A stretch of DNA of 64,000 bases, taken from contig JAVSML010025175.1 of the NCBI GenBank assembly GCA_038503035.1, positions 1 through 64,000 on the forward strand, given 5' to 3'. Made by a program: the position numbers and the translations under genes. The notes beneath the pieces are model-generated. The model was not told where the DNA came from, searched no databases, and saw nothing but the letters and a program-made list of their open reading frames with translations. Below are positions 1 to 12,152 of this stretch, piece by piece; position 1 is the first letter of the stretch; each line of letters begins with the position of its first letter. The DNA is from Crocodylus rhombifer. Lineage: Eukaryota > Chordata > Crocodylia > Crocodylidae.

Positions 1-42
1 ATCTACCTAGGTCCCTTCCGACTCTAGCTACTATGAAACTAT
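1..42 (+). repeat. CR1 LINE 3' tail fragment
   Basis: The first bases read like the last part of a CR1 3' end (ggtcccttccgactctagc followed by ctatgaaact). The window edge cuts the copy. Too short for subfamily assignment. Confidence 0.6.
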
Positions 43-1204
43 AAGTGTCTCATGTAGACATGCCCTGTTAGACCAATGTTAGCCCATGCAAAAGAGTATA
101 AAAACTGGAGTTTCTATGGAAATTGTTGCAGGAGAATATAAAGTGCTATACATGTCTCTAAAAGTGCCCAAGATGACAGCTGTATTTGCAAGCACTGGGT
201 CTGCTATAAAGGAAGCCTACATAACAAGATAGGATAGTTTATTCAGAAGCAATGGAAAGGCCTGGTATGCCACCAGCATAATAAAGGATCAAATTGAAAC
301 ACTTGCAGACAGAATAATATTTCTTCAAGAACTGTCTCTTGTTAAACTAGCACCAGCGTGTAAGGAGTACAAAACACAGGAAAACTCCCTTGTCTCAGAC
401 ATATGGTATGGATCAGAGTTATGACAGGATAGCTCAGTTAATTAGCATCCATGGTTTCCACTGACAACTGGTATAGTGGCTTTACAAGGAAGAGATCTTA
501 ATAATACCACTGTACCACACCTATTCTTACAATTCTCTGCAGAAGGACCAGAAACATATTGGGGTACCTGGCACCACTCATGAACATACCCTTGGATTCA
601 TACATTTCAGATGCTCAGCACCTATCAAGCTGAGGCCCCTAAAGCAAATTATGCAGAAACAGAAAGGTTCTTGCATGTCTTCATATTCTGAAGGATCATG
701 GTGGAAGAATTCAGAGCCTTTTCTGCTGAGTAAGCAACCTGAGAGTGACAGCTTCATAAGGTCTGCGAGTCAGTACCCTATCCCCAAGTTACCTGTCTAA
801 CTATACATACCCAGATTTGAAACCTTGAACCATAATTTCTCTGTACTTCTGATTCTTTATATTCTTGATATTTAATATGTTCAAAGTGCTTTGTGTACCC
901 TTGGACTCAAACCCAGGATAGAAATGCACATTATGAAAATGAGCTACAACATTTTTCTAGTTTTAGGCTAATCAGAATGTGTCCCACATTTTAGCCAGGT
1001 CTTGGACTTTCTTTTTTACTTGCAGGTTGTACTTTCTTTCTCTGAGTCTATCTCTGTTCTGCTGTTCTATGCTTCAGGGGCTTGTTTGAGTGTCCTAAAT
1101 CAAGACAGGCAGAGATTTTTTTCCCTCCTTCTGAAAGATATGCTGTAGTTCAAGTGAAAATTTAATATAGAGAATTCTGATGTTTTGTGTTGGACAGGAA
1201 TCCA
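43..1204. other. No feature recognised
   Basis: AT-rich sequence of ordinary composition. I see no long frame, no repeat termini and no RNA gene. Confidence 0.5.
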
Positions 1205-1256
1205 AGACTAGATGATCACAATGGTTCCCTTTGGCTTTAGAATCTATGCATCTAAT
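1205..1256 (+). repeat. CR1 LINE 3' tail fragment
   Basis: The run actagatgatcacaatggtt, then ccctttggctttagaatctatg, is the plus-strand 3' end of an older CR1. It is 5'-truncated to about 50 bases. Confidence 0.55.
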
Positions 1257-1754
1257 TTCTCAATAATTAAACTGTCTGTCATGGTTTATTGCTAAAGTAC
1301 ATCCTTTCATGATATGCTAATTACCAGTGACAATGTTATTAAGTATGAGACCTGATGCTGAGTTGCAGTGAAATGTCTCAACTAATAACAAACCAGTCTG
1401 CAAAGAGGTCAGTTTGTACCCTCCAGGATTCACTGTACTGTGGTGCGGAATAAATTAATTGGAGCAATTCCATAAGAGAAACTTTATGTCTGTAGACTTT
1501 AAACACAGTTGAGGAGTGAGTAAAAACATTTTCTCCCTGACACAGGGTGTGGGGGGAGAGGGGGCAGTTTGGGAGACACCCCCATCAGGCCTTCTGAAAC
1601 CGCTTCACAGTTCTTCCCCCTGCTGTTGCTCATAGTTGAGAGAATAATACGCTTGTTGACACTTACACATGAGAATTATACTAGGAAGCTCCTGCCTGTA
1701 CATCAGCCCTTTGCTGTTAGATTGCTTGCTGCCTGAGTACCAGGTGCATGGAAT
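1257..1754. other. No feature recognised
   Basis: A G-rich patch (around 1545-1570) and otherwise plain sequence. No gene or repeat boundary was identified. Confidence 0.45.
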
Positions 1755-2044
1755 AGGAGCCAAATCACGAATGGTCGAATGATCACAAACTCCTCCGCAA
1801 CCGATTCAGGGTGGACATAAGGAAGAACTTCTTTACTATCTGAGCCCCCAAGGTTTGGAATAGACTGCCGCCGGACGTGGTTCAAGCACCTCCTTTGAAT
1901 GCCTTCAAAAGACATCTGAATGTTTATCTTGCTGGAATCCTATGATCCCTGCTGACTTCCTGCCCCGGGGGCAGGGGGCTGAACTGGACTGAATGATCCT
2001 CCAGGGTCCCTTCCAGCCCTAATGCCTATGAAATCTATGAAACC
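1755..2044 (+). repeat. CR1 LINE, 5'-truncated 3' end
   Basis: The plus strand carries the C-terminal end of CR1 ORF2, decayed: a peptide like FRVDIRKNFFTI followed by KVWNRLPPDVVQAPPLNAFKRHLN. It is followed by the short 3' UTR (ctgcccc-rich, tgatcc, cccttccagccctaatg) and the tail ctatgaaatctatgaa. Stops and frameshifts make it dead. Subfamily inferred only from similarity to the other copies here (34508-35142, 56930-57612). Confidence 0.85.
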
Positions 2045-2936
2045 AAATACTTCTCCAGCATGTTCTGAACATCAAGGATCATCAGATTTGACAGATCCTT
2101 CAGAAAAAGGTCTTTGGGCTTTCATAAGAGAAAAGGGGGTTTCTCACACCAGTGGGGAGTCAGTGACTCCAGCCTGACTATACCATCTGACCTGATTATG
2201 CTTTGCCTGTTTGCATATTTACATTTTGAGGAGGGAGTGGTTACACAGAACTTCTCTTGCTTAATACAGCTGCAGAAGGTTGTTTCCAGGGGAAAGCTGC
2301 TTTCCATCAAGTCTCTCATAGGAGTTCTACAGTGAGCTGTCAAGACAAGGATTAGCCAGCTTTTTAGGCACTCTGTCTGAATGTGCCCCTCCCTCATCAA
2401 GCACATCTCCCTGTCCCTTCTTGTACTGGGGAGAGAAAGAAAGTTATATTTATACCTTGTCAAGGATGCTGAGCATGGCAAAACGTTTAATGGCCCTTTG
2501 CACCACAGGAGCTTCACTGTCTGACTTTCTACTGAGTAGAAGAACCAAGTTGGGAGCTAGCCATGTTACCAGCAACAGTGACTTCAGGACTGTATGCACC
2601 TGATCTGATCTGAGAAACGAAACAGGGCCCAGGCATGGGCCTGGCTAATGTGTAGAAGTGAGACCCCATGGAATTTTGCATAATATAGACACATGTTTTC
2701 ATGAATCACCAGGATGCCTGGTTGGTGAATATATGACTGCAGAAACAGAATGGTGAAGGGTTTCATGCGGTCTGCTTCCTGATGATCTGACAGATGGGAA
2801 TAAAAAAGATAGTCTGTTCATGGAAAGTGAGTTCTGCATTTAAAAATGATGGCAAAATGTTGTCATTTGAGATTCACCCACTTTGGAGTTTGAATACAAA
2901 GTGCTGTAATTAGTTGTGTTAGTCTAAAGTCAAGTA
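2045..2936. other. No feature recognised
   Basis: Frames of up to 131 codons occur on the minus strand (2122-2517), but they have no start context, domain or splice support and look like chance openings. Confidence 0.4.
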
Positions 2937-3010
2937 GAAGGCAAAGTAGATTTGCACCTAAAGACTAACCAAAGTATGTATATAGCACAAGCTTTTGTGA
3001 GCTACAGCAT
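2937..3010 (-). repeat. Retroposon 3' tail fragment (class uncertain)
   Basis: On the minus strand the order is a gct-gtagctcac motif, acaaaagcttgtgc, then gttagtctttaggtgc. This is the layout of a dispersed repeat tail common in turtles and crocodilians. I cannot say from this fragment whether it is a SINE or a LINE/Penelope-type end. A related tail in plus orientation lies at 22325-22475. Confidence 0.5.
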
Positions 3011-3028
3011 TTGATCAAGTGATATATA

Positions 3029-3070
3029 TAGGTAGATAGATAGATAGATAGATAGATAGATATATATATG
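3029..3070. repeat. (GATA)n microsatellite
   Basis: About seven uninterrupted tagatagata units, followed by a short (TA)n run. Confidence 0.95.
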
Positions 3071-3085
3071 CACTGAGTCAGACCA

Positions 3086-3225
3086 ATTGCTGCATTTGGG
3101 GTCAGGGATTAATTTTACCCCATGGTCAAATTCTTATGGACTGTGGGGGTTTGGCCTCCATAGTGGGTGCATGGCCCTCTTTCTGGGATCCTATGGGTGT
3201 ATGTTAACAACCTTTACAGCAGAAC
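3086..3225 (+). repeat. Possible dispersed repeat fragment
   Basis: The stretch from gcatttggggtcagggatta through ggtttggcctccatagtggg resembles a widespread sauropsid repeat that contains ggggtcaggaaggaattttt. The match is from memory and weak. Confidence 0.25.
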
Positions 3226-3239
3226 GATGTTGGCCACCA

Positions 3240-4158
3240 TGGTCCCCCAGCATTACCTGTGACAGACTTGCTGCTGTGGGGCCACAGTGGGGAGCAAAAC
3301 AGGACCGTGGGTGGCTCATCCCATGGAGGGGGAGGGCCAGCTCCCCACTGCCATGCACACTCCCAAGGGGCAGGGGGGACCTGCGCGCCCCCAGATCTGT
3401 GCACAGGACACACACAGGCTGCACACTCAGGCTCCCACCCTGCTTCTTTCCCCAGGGGCCTCCACAGCCCAGCATATATGACCCAGCATGGCAGGGAACA
3501 GCAGAGCCTTGTAGAGATTTCCTTGCCACTGCGACCCCCATGCTACCCCAACAATGCGACCCCTGCACGATCTGCTGCTTTGAGGGACACAAACCCACAC
3601 TGCTACTCTCACTGCAGCCCTGCGCACAAGAATTACATCTCCAAGGCAGTGAAGATCTCGTAGCAGTGAACAGCTTCTCCGTGCAGCTCTGCTGTTCCCT
3701 GCCATGCTAGTTCACACCTGCTGGGCTGCAGAGGCCCTGGAGGAGGAAAACGGCAGGAGCCCGAGCTTACAGCCTGCACATGCCCCGCATGCAGATATGG
3801 GGGTGCAAGTCCCCCCTGCCCCCTAGGATTGCACACAATGGCAGGGAGCTACCCCCCACACCTGAGCCCACAGCAGGCAGCAGGGGGAGTGGGGCAGGGA
3901 GCCGTGAACCCAGGTCCAAAGCCCTGGCAGCTAGGGGCCTCCCCTGGCAGAGCTGGGGGAGCAGGAGCTCCGGGTGGCAGGTCAGGGGCACCAGCAAGGC
4001 TGTGGAGAATATGGGTGGGGAGTGAGGGGCACCAGCAGGGCCAGGGGGCTGTTGGGGGCCTTTAATTTTAATAACAGATTTTGGGGGTTTAATTAGAGAA
4101 TTTGCCATTTTTTATCGGAGAATTCGCTGTTTTTTATCAGGGAAAACCAGGATCCCTG
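3240..4158 (-). mobile_element. hAT-type DNA transposon, one end preserved (family A)
   Basis: The right edge ends in the inverted terminal sequence ggaaaaccaggatccctg, matching the left end of the complete copy at 35983-38112 read in reverse. The adjoining 150 bases also match that copy (paired tttgcc/ttttttatc motifs, then agtgaggggcaccagcaggg). The other terminus is not found, so this copy is truncated, and its left edge is an estimate. The interior is GC-rich and includes the palindrome at 3335-3850. No transposase is visible. It abuts the CR1 at 4163. Confidence 0.65.
3335..3850. repeat. Long imperfect inverted repeat (about 170-180 base arms)
   Basis: The arm at about 3335-3515 contains ggggcaggggggacctg, cccaggggcctccacagccc and atggcagggaacagcagag. 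Its reverse complement, diverged but in the same order, lies at about 3683-3850. The loop is about 165 bases. Frames here that show AWQGTAE on both strands are a product of the palindrome, not genes. Confidence 0.8.
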
Positions 4159-4162
4159 CTTA

Positions 4163-5108
4163 TCGTAGAATCATAAAATAGTGGGAGCGGAAGAGACATG
4201 TAAGATCATCAAGTCCATTCCCATGCCATGGGCAGGAGGTAGTTTGGCTTAGACGAGCAAAATGAAGTGCTTGTCCAGCCTCCTCTTGGACACCTCCAGG
4301 GATGGCGACTGCACCAACTCTGCTGGGAGTGTTCCAGATTCTAGATTCCCTTACAGAAAAGAAGTTTTTCCTTATGTCCAGCCTAAATTTTTCCTTGACT
4401 AGCTTATGCCCATTGAACCTCGTCTTCCCAAGGGGTGCCTTTCTGAAGAGTTGCTCCCCTAGATTTTGGTATTCACCCCTGACATACTTGTAGGTGGCTA
4501 TCAAGTCACCTCTTGGTCTTCTCTTACTCAGACGGAACAAACCCAGTTCTTGGAGTCTCTCCTCATAGGGCCTATCCTCTAGGCCCCGGCTCATATGGGT
4601 GGCCCTTTTCTGTACCCTTTTGAGCTTATCCACATCCTTCCTGAAGTGCAGTGCCCAGAACTGGACACAGTACTCCAGCTGTGCCCTCACCAGTGCTGAA
4701 TAGACGGGGAGGAGCACCTCTCTGGATCCATTGGCAATGCATCAACTGATGCATGCCAGAGTTTTACTTGCCTGCTAGTGACTTCATCGCGCTGTTGACT
4801 CATATTCATCCTCCGGTCGATCGTCACCCCAAACTCCCTTTCAGATGCAGTGTCAGCCAAGGGACCACCACTCATTGTATAATTATGATGAGAGTTCTTC
4901 CTACCTGGATGCAGGACCCAGAACTTATCCCTACTGAACCTCATCTGATTGCACTGAGCCCATAGAACCAGCTGTCAAGGTCATTCTGAATCCTTACCCT
5001 GTCCACAGGTGTGCCCACATTTCCTCACAGCTTGGAGTTATCTGCAAACTTAATTATTGTGCTTTCCTCTCCCTCATCCAAGTCACTGATAAAGATATTA
5101 AAGAGCAT
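4163..5108 (-). repeat. CR1 LINE, 3' third
   Basis: On the minus strand this holds the C-terminal end of CR1 ORF2, including peptides such as LLPVYSALVRAQLEYCVQFW and RFRLDIRKNFFSVRESRIW, then the 3' tail at the left edge (catagattc-type motif near 4163-4180). The longest open stretch is 185 codons (4160-4717), and the next upstream segment (4687-4944) is in another frame. Intact reverse transcriptase is absent. The right end near 5108 is the 5' truncation point. Confidence 0.9.
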
Positions 5109-5229
5109 ATATCATGACTCTTAATATCATTTCAATCTACACAGCTCAGACTAACTTGCAAAGATTGAATCAATTCAGCCTTGGGCCTTTTGACTTTCTG
5201 TACTTAGCCTTAATATACTAGAAATTCCT

Positions 5230-5355
5230 GAGTTTTGACTTCATCCTGCCATGGGGGTTCTTCGTGGTCTGGGAAAGTTGCTTAACTATTCATTTTCTTT
5301 GTTTGTAAAACAGGGATTATATTATTGACTCACTTCACTGGGGTGTTCTAACTCT
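5230..5355 (+). repeat. MIR SINE fragment
   Basis: The core reads gggaaagttgcttaactatt, then ttgtttgtaaaacagggatt. This is the typical order of the MIR 3' half (a 'gcaagttgcttaac' box followed by 'gtaaaatggggat'). Old and 5'-truncated. Confidence 0.7.
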
Positions 5356-6328
5356 AATGGAGTTACTAGCTTACTATTGACAAGAAATAACAGAGAGATT
5401 TGTGGAAGAAAGCTGCAAAAGGTTACCTGCTGGCAGGCTGGAGTGGCATGAAGGGTTAGAGAAGAAATACAGAACTGTGAAGAACCTTAAAGTTGAGGGC
5501 AAGAAGATTGAAATTATAATAGTGAAAACAGTAGCCAAAAGGGAAGCATTTGCTATGCGTGTATGTATATACATGAGTGAATTGTGTCGAGGGACTTGTT
5601 CTGTGCACTTCTTTAAGGTCTACATTTTTCTAAGGATCTTCTTCAGAATAAACTGTCAGTTAGAAAGAGTCAAAAAACAGAATTTCAGTACCGTACAGAA
5701 TTTTTAGATTTCTAAATGACTCACCAGGGCAAAAACAATCTTTCATGGAATAGAAATTCTGAAGATGTCAATACTGAAATAATGAAACAGCCTTCCTGAA
5801 ATAGAATATAAGTCCAAGCAAAGTGAGAGAGTTGGAATGGGATGAAATGAAAAAATAACCATGAAATACACCATTTGATTTGAGATAGTTTTTTAAAATG
5901 TTTTCAAATGTTTTGTTGAAATAGAAACATTCCCACCAAAATATCAAGGTTGATGAAATGGCATTTTCTGACAGAAAGCTGATCTATCTGAACTTTTTTG
6001 ACCAGCTCAACCTCTATTTGGATGTGTGGTTTTTCCATAACATCCGTGTCAGTTTCAACAGATAAAGTGTCCTTCAGTTCCTGATCTAAGCTGTTATGTT
6101 GTTACAGATATTTATCCCACTATGTAGCATAACTGTTTCACTGACCATGCTTTTATGATTGTCAGGCTGAGGCAGAAGAAATCACAGGTAGCTGAGAGAA
6201 GCAAGTGTAGGAGAGGTAGAATAGAGCAGAATGAGCATGAGAACAACCCTGTTTAGGTCTGGCTGCTACCTAGTCAGTAAGTATGCAAATACAATAGTAG
6301 GTTTTAGAGATTGTAATGACTTTTAGGT
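5356..6328. other. No feature recognised
   Basis: AT-rich sequence. A 101-codon plus-strand frame at 5402-5707 has no recognisable domain or splice support. Confidence 0.45.
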
Positions 6329-6450
6329 CATAGATCAGCAACAGAAAAGATCCTGTAATAGATAGCCAACATATACTGCCATCATGAGCCATAGATCAGC
6401 AACAAAAAAGATCCTGTAATAGATAGCCAACATATACTGCTATCATGAGC
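6329..6450 (+). repeat. 61-base direct tandem duplication (2 copies)
   Basis: The unit starting catagatcagcaaca and ending catcatgagc occurs twice, head to tail, at 6329-6389 and 6390-6450. There are two differences: g/a in the A-rich run and c/t near the end. High identity means it is recent relative to surrounding repeats. Confidence 0.9.
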
Positions 6451-8052
6451 CAACCATATTCTGTTCCAAGCACCCAACTATTTAAATTTATAGGCCATTT
6501 GTTGCATGTGTTATATTAGTTCAGGGTTCTCATCAGTATAGGAAAGAGTTCAGCTCAGCCAAGTGACTGTGTCTTTCTAGGACTCTTGAACCAGCCAAAC
6601 CTCAACCTGCTACTAGAGTAGACGCAGGCAAAGAATTCCTCCTTGCCCAAGGCCTGGGAGAACAAGACACACTGGTGGGGTTTTTATGTTTTATGGCCAA
6701 TCTGGGGTGTAAAAACCACCAGTGGAGTAATATAAAATGGCTTCCTATTATCCTTGGATCCGGGTCATAGGGCTTTTTTCAAAGCTGTATTAACAGGTTT
6801 GTTTCTCTTTTAGCAAGCTGAAGTATTATTGCTAGTACTGCAAAAGCTGTAGAGATTTTAGCAAGCAGTAGCAATGAGCAAATGCTTCATAACAATTGAT
6901 CAGATGCCATTACCATACTTCTTCAAACATAAGGCATCATTAAGACTCACCTTCATTTTTAGACTTTACATTTAAGATGATAATAAAACATCAAATAAAT
7001 ATAGTTGCCTTGTATAGTGGTCCAGGGATTAAGAAAGAAAAGGCTTTTTTTGGTACTAGCTTGGGATGTATCTGCTTTTTCACCAGACTTAATTTTTCCC
7101 CAGATTGTTTCGCCCTAAATTAAATACAGTACAGAAGAATTGCGTTCTTATGTGTTTAATGACAGGTCTGACATTGCTCCTATTACAGGAGGGCTCCTAG
7201 AACTTCCAAGGACTTCCATGTCCTTTTGTGGTGTCTTGCACGATGGACTCATTTGTGTGGTTGTTGGTTTTGTGGGGTTTTTTTTCTTTTTTTCTTTTTC
7301 ACAACGAAGATGGAGACAAAGGTGGTTTGAAGGCATTGAGCATGTGAACAGGAACACAGGAGTCTATTTTCTTTTTCTCCAATAGTAGTATGTAGCACAG
7401 ACACGTACATACCCTGTGATGAGAATACAAGAGGGGACATTTAAATATTTGTGAATCATTAGTAAATGATACATAGGAAGACAAAGCATATATTTGCCCT
7501 TTGTCCAAAGTAGAAAAATGAACTCTCTCAAATCATTCATTTTCAGACAGCTACCTCTGAAATTATTTGATATATCAAATTCATTCTTAAATGTCTAAAA
7601 ATAACATAGAGCCCTCAGTGCAATGCCATAGTGAAGACTAAGGCCTAGTTTGCCTTTAAAGCACGAATTCAGCCTATTTTATTTTGCAAACCCAGGTACA
7701 GCATGTCCTCCTCCAACTTATAACACTGTAAACAAAATAAATCCTGTATTACAAAAATCACTCTTAAGAGTATAAAAGCTGATCTTCAAATTAGCTGAAC
7801 TAGGCACCTATCTATGAGTCTTAACAGAATAGTGTGACATATCAAACTTTATATATACTTAATTGAAATCTCATTCAGAGGCTATATTTGAGGAAATTAG
7901 GTTGCAGTTAAGCTTTAGTTGTTCCCACTATGTAAGGAAACAGGCTGTTATGTGACAGGCTTAAGTTGCAGATATCATAAATAATTCATTGAATCACTGC
8001 ATTTTCTTAGGGCTACTTAGCTCTGTGTTCTAAAAATAAGCTAAAACACAGT
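6451..8052. other. No feature recognised
   Basis: AT-rich, with a T-rich run near 7275-7300. No supported gene or complete repeat. Confidence 0.45.
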
Positions 8053-8250
8053 GGGTATGTCTACATGTGATGCTATGTCACTGTAGCAATGCACTAGAGC
8101 GAAATAGCATCCATGGGCAAAACCTGCGACACCACATCTATGATGCCATAGCAACATGCTCCCCATTTTATCATGTTTATCATGTGCCGTCTTTTAGTAC
8201 TTTCAAAAGGCAGTACTAAATGACAGCACAGTAACAACAGTGCTGAAAAC
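8053..8250 (+). repeat. MITE-like end (GGGTATGTCTACATGTG family)
   Basis: Starts gggtatgtctacatgtgatg, the same type of terminus as the elements at 54584, 57873 and 63288. A matching right end is not seen; the right edge is an estimate. Abundant MITE-like families are known in crocodilians, but identity is not established here. Confidence 0.4.
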
Positions 8251-9299
8251 CAAAATAGTTAACTGCACAGTGAGAAGAAGGAAAGGTTGCTGGGAGAGTT
8301 CATAGGAACTGAGCTTGGAGTCCCCAAAGAATCATCCCAAAATGCAGTGGGGCCTCCTATGTTACTGCTCGTCTTGCAGTGCATTAGATGGAAGCTATCA
8401 GTTTTCCTTGTCTTAGTCCAGTATGACTGTGCATCACCACATTTAGGGATGAGTTATACCCTACAAGCAAGTACTACAGTGATTTCTAGGAGGGGAAGAT
8501 GAGTATTATTTGCAACTCTCCACCCTAATATCTATTTTTTTCATACAATATCCTGTTAGGTAATATTAGTAGGCCTTTGGCCATTACCTCTCTTCCTTCC
8601 CAGTGGCTTGTTATAGTACTTCCTGTTTCGCCTATTCCTTCTGCTTGGAGGAGTTCTCCTCTGGCTCCTGCTGCTGCCACAGTGATGGTGGCGCTGGCCT
8701 CTATGTCTTGCCATCTTCTTGTGAATTTAGTTGCTCAAAGTTCCCAAAACAAGGACACCATCTCTTGGCTGAGCCACGCCAACCTGTCTCTCTGATGGTA
8801 TCTGTGAGCTTGTGAAGTGAACTGGAGTTGCAGTGTCTATTTAAAGGGACTCATCATATGACCACATACAGAAGGTCCCTTTTGTTGCCAGGAAAAATGA
8901 CCATATGGGGCAATGCCCAAATAAGGTAATGAAAAAGAGAATTTATTAGGATGCCCTAATGACTCTCAATATTATTCCTGTGGTAGTTCCTGGTGGTAGG
9001 TTGGGGTATTATCAGTGTTGCTTTCTCCCTTGTTTCTTTAAACTCTTTCTGCTCTCTCATCATCTCTCCTTTTTACCACTACAGATCTATAATAAATGTA
9101 AAAACCTCCTTAAGGAAAAATTTTAATATGAAGGTCACAGGCTACTGTTATATTGCAACCAATATGGTGCCAACAGGCTTCCCAATACTTTGGGAACTGA
9201 GCTGCAATTTGTTTTAAAAAATAATCTAAAATTTCATAGGCACGTTATGCAAAAGCAGATCATTTAGTTAATGAGGCAACACCTCCCTAGTTGACAGCT
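8251..9299. other. No feature recognised
   Basis: No supported feature. The two short overlapping plus-strand frames at 8577-8815 shadow one another and show no domain. Confidence 0.45.
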
Positions 9300-9485
9300 T
9301 AGGACTCGCTTGAGACACACAAGACCTGAACTCTACCCTTGGCTCTGCTGGTGACTTGTAACCTTCTTGAGCAATATCAGTTTTGTGTGTCATTTTTACC
9401 ATCTGTAAAATGGCGATAATCCTGCAGACCTCCATTATATAATGCTTTTGAGATCTCTGCTTCCTCTAAACCCAAGGATGGTAGG
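9300..9485 (+). repeat. MIR SINE
   Basis: A clear MIR order: gacctgaactctacccttgg, ctctgctggtgacttgtaac, a decayed 'ccttgggcaa' box, then accatctgtaaaatggcgat and the AT-rich 3' end. Old and diverged. Confidence 0.85.
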
Positions 9486-10411
9486 GTTTTTTATTGTTCA
9501 CTGGTAGCGTTTCAGATCTGCTTTTCCTTTGCTCAGGACTGATATCAAACTACAAGTAGGATATCATTTCCTAAATAATCCCATTTACTCTTTGGTTTAA
9601 ATATTCACACCTAGAATATACCCTCTTTCCCTGAGACAACCACTTTCTCCTTCCTAGTTACCCTTGCCTCTTACTTCTGCCTGATTCCCTTTACTGAATT
9701 AGTTAATTCAAAACAAAATGGAGTATGATACTAAGCAGAGATCCTAGGCCCAAGGGGTCAGCATAAAATGGTACCTGAAGAGTAGATACCTATGGCATTG
9801 TATATAGACAGCCTACTGTGTCATAATTCCCGCTTTGCTCTGCCAGTAGTATTACGCAGTTGGCTTATGTCAGAATCAAGTTAGGATTTTCTTCATGTCA
9901 GCTCAGTCACTCTGACCAGTGAATAAGAGAGATGGAGTTAGGGCTCTATATATTCCCACTTTTTACCTACTATGAATTATTAGGAAGTATAAAGTATACA
10001 GTATGTATGTACAACCAGACCCAAGTATTTGACTTAACTGGACATGTGTAAGGTATTTCACTTATTAGTTCTTTAACATACAACTAATCAAATGTCTTAC
10101 ACATCAAAATAAATTATGTCACCACAATCACTTTTATCAACAAAAGATTTTTCCATAAAACCATATTGACAGACATTGTGCAAGTAGCTTTTAGATTTAC
10201 ACTAATTATATTCCATATTTGTTTTTCAATATTTTTTCTCATGATTGATGGCAGACTGACCTACATACAGTTATCCAGACATGCCATGCGTTCCTTTTTT
10301 TAATGATAGGCTTTTTTTCTAAGGCCTCTGGAATGTCTCCTGTTTTCCAAGATTTGTCAAAAATCAACATTAATGGTTCATAAAGCTCCTCAGGCATGTT
10401 TTTATATTCTT
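9486..10411. other. No feature recognised
   Basis: AT-rich sequence without supported features. Confidence 0.45.
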
Positions 10412-10696
10412 GGGCATTTATAAATGAGCAGCCATCAGAGCAGAATTACAGCACATTGGAGTAGGCTCAATTAATCACCATCCCCATGCTTAAAAATGGT
10501 AGTGGGGGTGCTTTATCTAAAGCTTGTTTCATGACCTCTAGATAAAGCACCCCTGCAACCATTTTTAAGTGTCGGGATGCTGATACACAAGATGCTCCTG
10601 GCTCTTTAATTAAGGTGGCTCTCAGAACCACACTAATTAAAGCTCCCCCCACCCCGACACACACAGACACTTCTGGAGCACATCTATAAATGCCCC
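10412..10696. mobile_element. MITE-like element with inverted ends and internal hairpin
   Basis: The left end gggcatttataaatgagc pairs with the right end gcacatctataaatgcccc as imperfect inverted termini. Inside, aaaatggtagtgggggtgct at about 10491 pairs with agcacccctgcaaccatttt at about 10550, a hairpin stem of about 30 bases. The motif ctcaattaatc links it to 14060-14190 and 16784-16986. No coding capacity. No convincing target duplication. Confidence 0.6.
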
Positions 10697-10870
10697 ATGA
10701 GTGAAAATTCGGCAAACTTAAAAATGTTCAATAATTGCTGTTTAATAAAGCCTGTAGTTACTGGTGGCCGAAAATGTATTTCATAACCTCTGTAAGATGT
10801 GAAAGCATGATTCTACAATTTTCTGACTATGTAAAAGAAATATTTATTGAATATTTCTGTACTTTTTGGG

Positions 10871-10975
10871 AGACGTAGAGTTTAAGATCCAGAAGGGACT
10901 ATCCTAGTTGTCTAGTTGATTTCCGTGGCCACAGCGTCACGCCCAGTACCTTCTAAATCAAACTTAAGCCTGTGA
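10871..10975 (-). repeat. CR1 LINE 3' tail fragment (older type)
   Basis: The order tagagtttaagatccagaag, ggacta, ctagttgatttcc, then a cacagc box is the reverse of an older CR1 3' tail. About 100 bases, 5'-truncated. Confidence 0.6.
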
Positions 10976-11151
10976 ACACAGCATGTTTTTATAAAAGTAT
11001 ATGTATTACCATTTTCCAGGTCTTACCCAAGGCAAAACAGGATCACCTAACTATGCATAATACATGAAATTAGGATCTGGCCCTGGGTTTTGGTTAAAAT
11101 GATCAGTTCCTTTAAACAACTCAGAGTTTCTGTTTCAGTTATAGTATCTTT

Positions 11152-12152
11152 GGGCTGTGTTACATATTAATTTTAAGCAGCTCAGATAGCTCTTAATACC
11201 TGGATTGTCCATACGTTAAGATGTGTAAACTAGTTATAAGCAGCCTTTAGGCATCTTAAAGTTATACCACTCTAGGGCACGGCTGACCCCTGTTACCTAG
11301 CTCATATTCCACAAATGTGTACCCACTCCCCAGAGATAAGCCACCCAAGTTTAAATTTTCCAGCATCCCAGGTCGCAGTGTCCCCTCCCTCCACCTTCCT
11401 GTTCTGTGTGCACAAACTTTTCATCTCCTGAACTCTACTGCCCAGGCGGAGGTACTGGCACCAAGCCAACTCCCCCTCCGACCTCCAGTGATGCAACCTG
11501 GCCATGCAACTCTTAGGAACACAGAGTAATCCAGGAAGGAGAGCTAGGGGACCTGGAGGAAGGAGCAAGGTAGGAGGCCAGATTGGGGTCCCAGTAAGAT
11601 GAGCCTTCCCTCCCAGGGCAGGGGCAGTGTCCCCATGATCTGAGGCAACTCAGTCCCAATCCCAATCCCAATTTATTAAAACATGAGACTTTATTTAATT
11701 TACTTACTCTTTATTTATTTTTTAATTTTTTTACTTCTTTTTATTTTATTCTTTAATAGCTTCAGTGGCTGACTTCCTTCATTTTACCGCCTAGTCCCCA
11801 GCTGCCATTCCTTACCATTGTCTCTCCACCTCCCATTTCACTACGTAGTTTCCACCATTAAACTCTCCCCCTTCCAGCCTCATGCTCCCACTCCCACCAA
11901 CCCATCTGTCCAAGCCACCCCAACCTAGAGCAGGGATAAAAGCCTGTCCTGGCTCCCTAGCCCTCTAGCAGCAACTCACAGCTCTTGCTGCTAGTCAGGC
12001 CCCTTCTCACCAGCGCACTAATGACAAGTCACAGCTGTGCTGGTTGGGGATAGAGAAGTTTTTAACCTAAATATGTGACTGCTCTAAACTTGAGCTAACA
12101 TTAACACTAATTAACATTTGAGAAGCTCAAGGTGTAATGTGTAACAAAGCCC
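11152..12152. mobile_element. Non-autonomous DNA-transposon-like element E, copy 1
   Basis: The left end gggctgtgttacatattaat and the reversed right end (ggctttgttacacattacac) are imperfect inverted termini. The interior has a GC-rich part (11320-11640), a T-rich run (11690-11760), a pyrimidine-rich part, then cctagagcagggataaaagc and aaatatgtgactgctctaaa. The same order is found in pieces at 32344-32619, 38586-38765 and 41860-42385, which shows it is one repeat family. No transposase is visible. Class uncertain because no clean target duplication is seen. Confidence 0.6.

Noticed and set aside
3087..3710. Long overlapping frames on both strands (up to 207 codons)
   Set aside because: They lie in a GC-rich palindrome, so both strands are open and share peptides. 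No start context, splice sites or domains.
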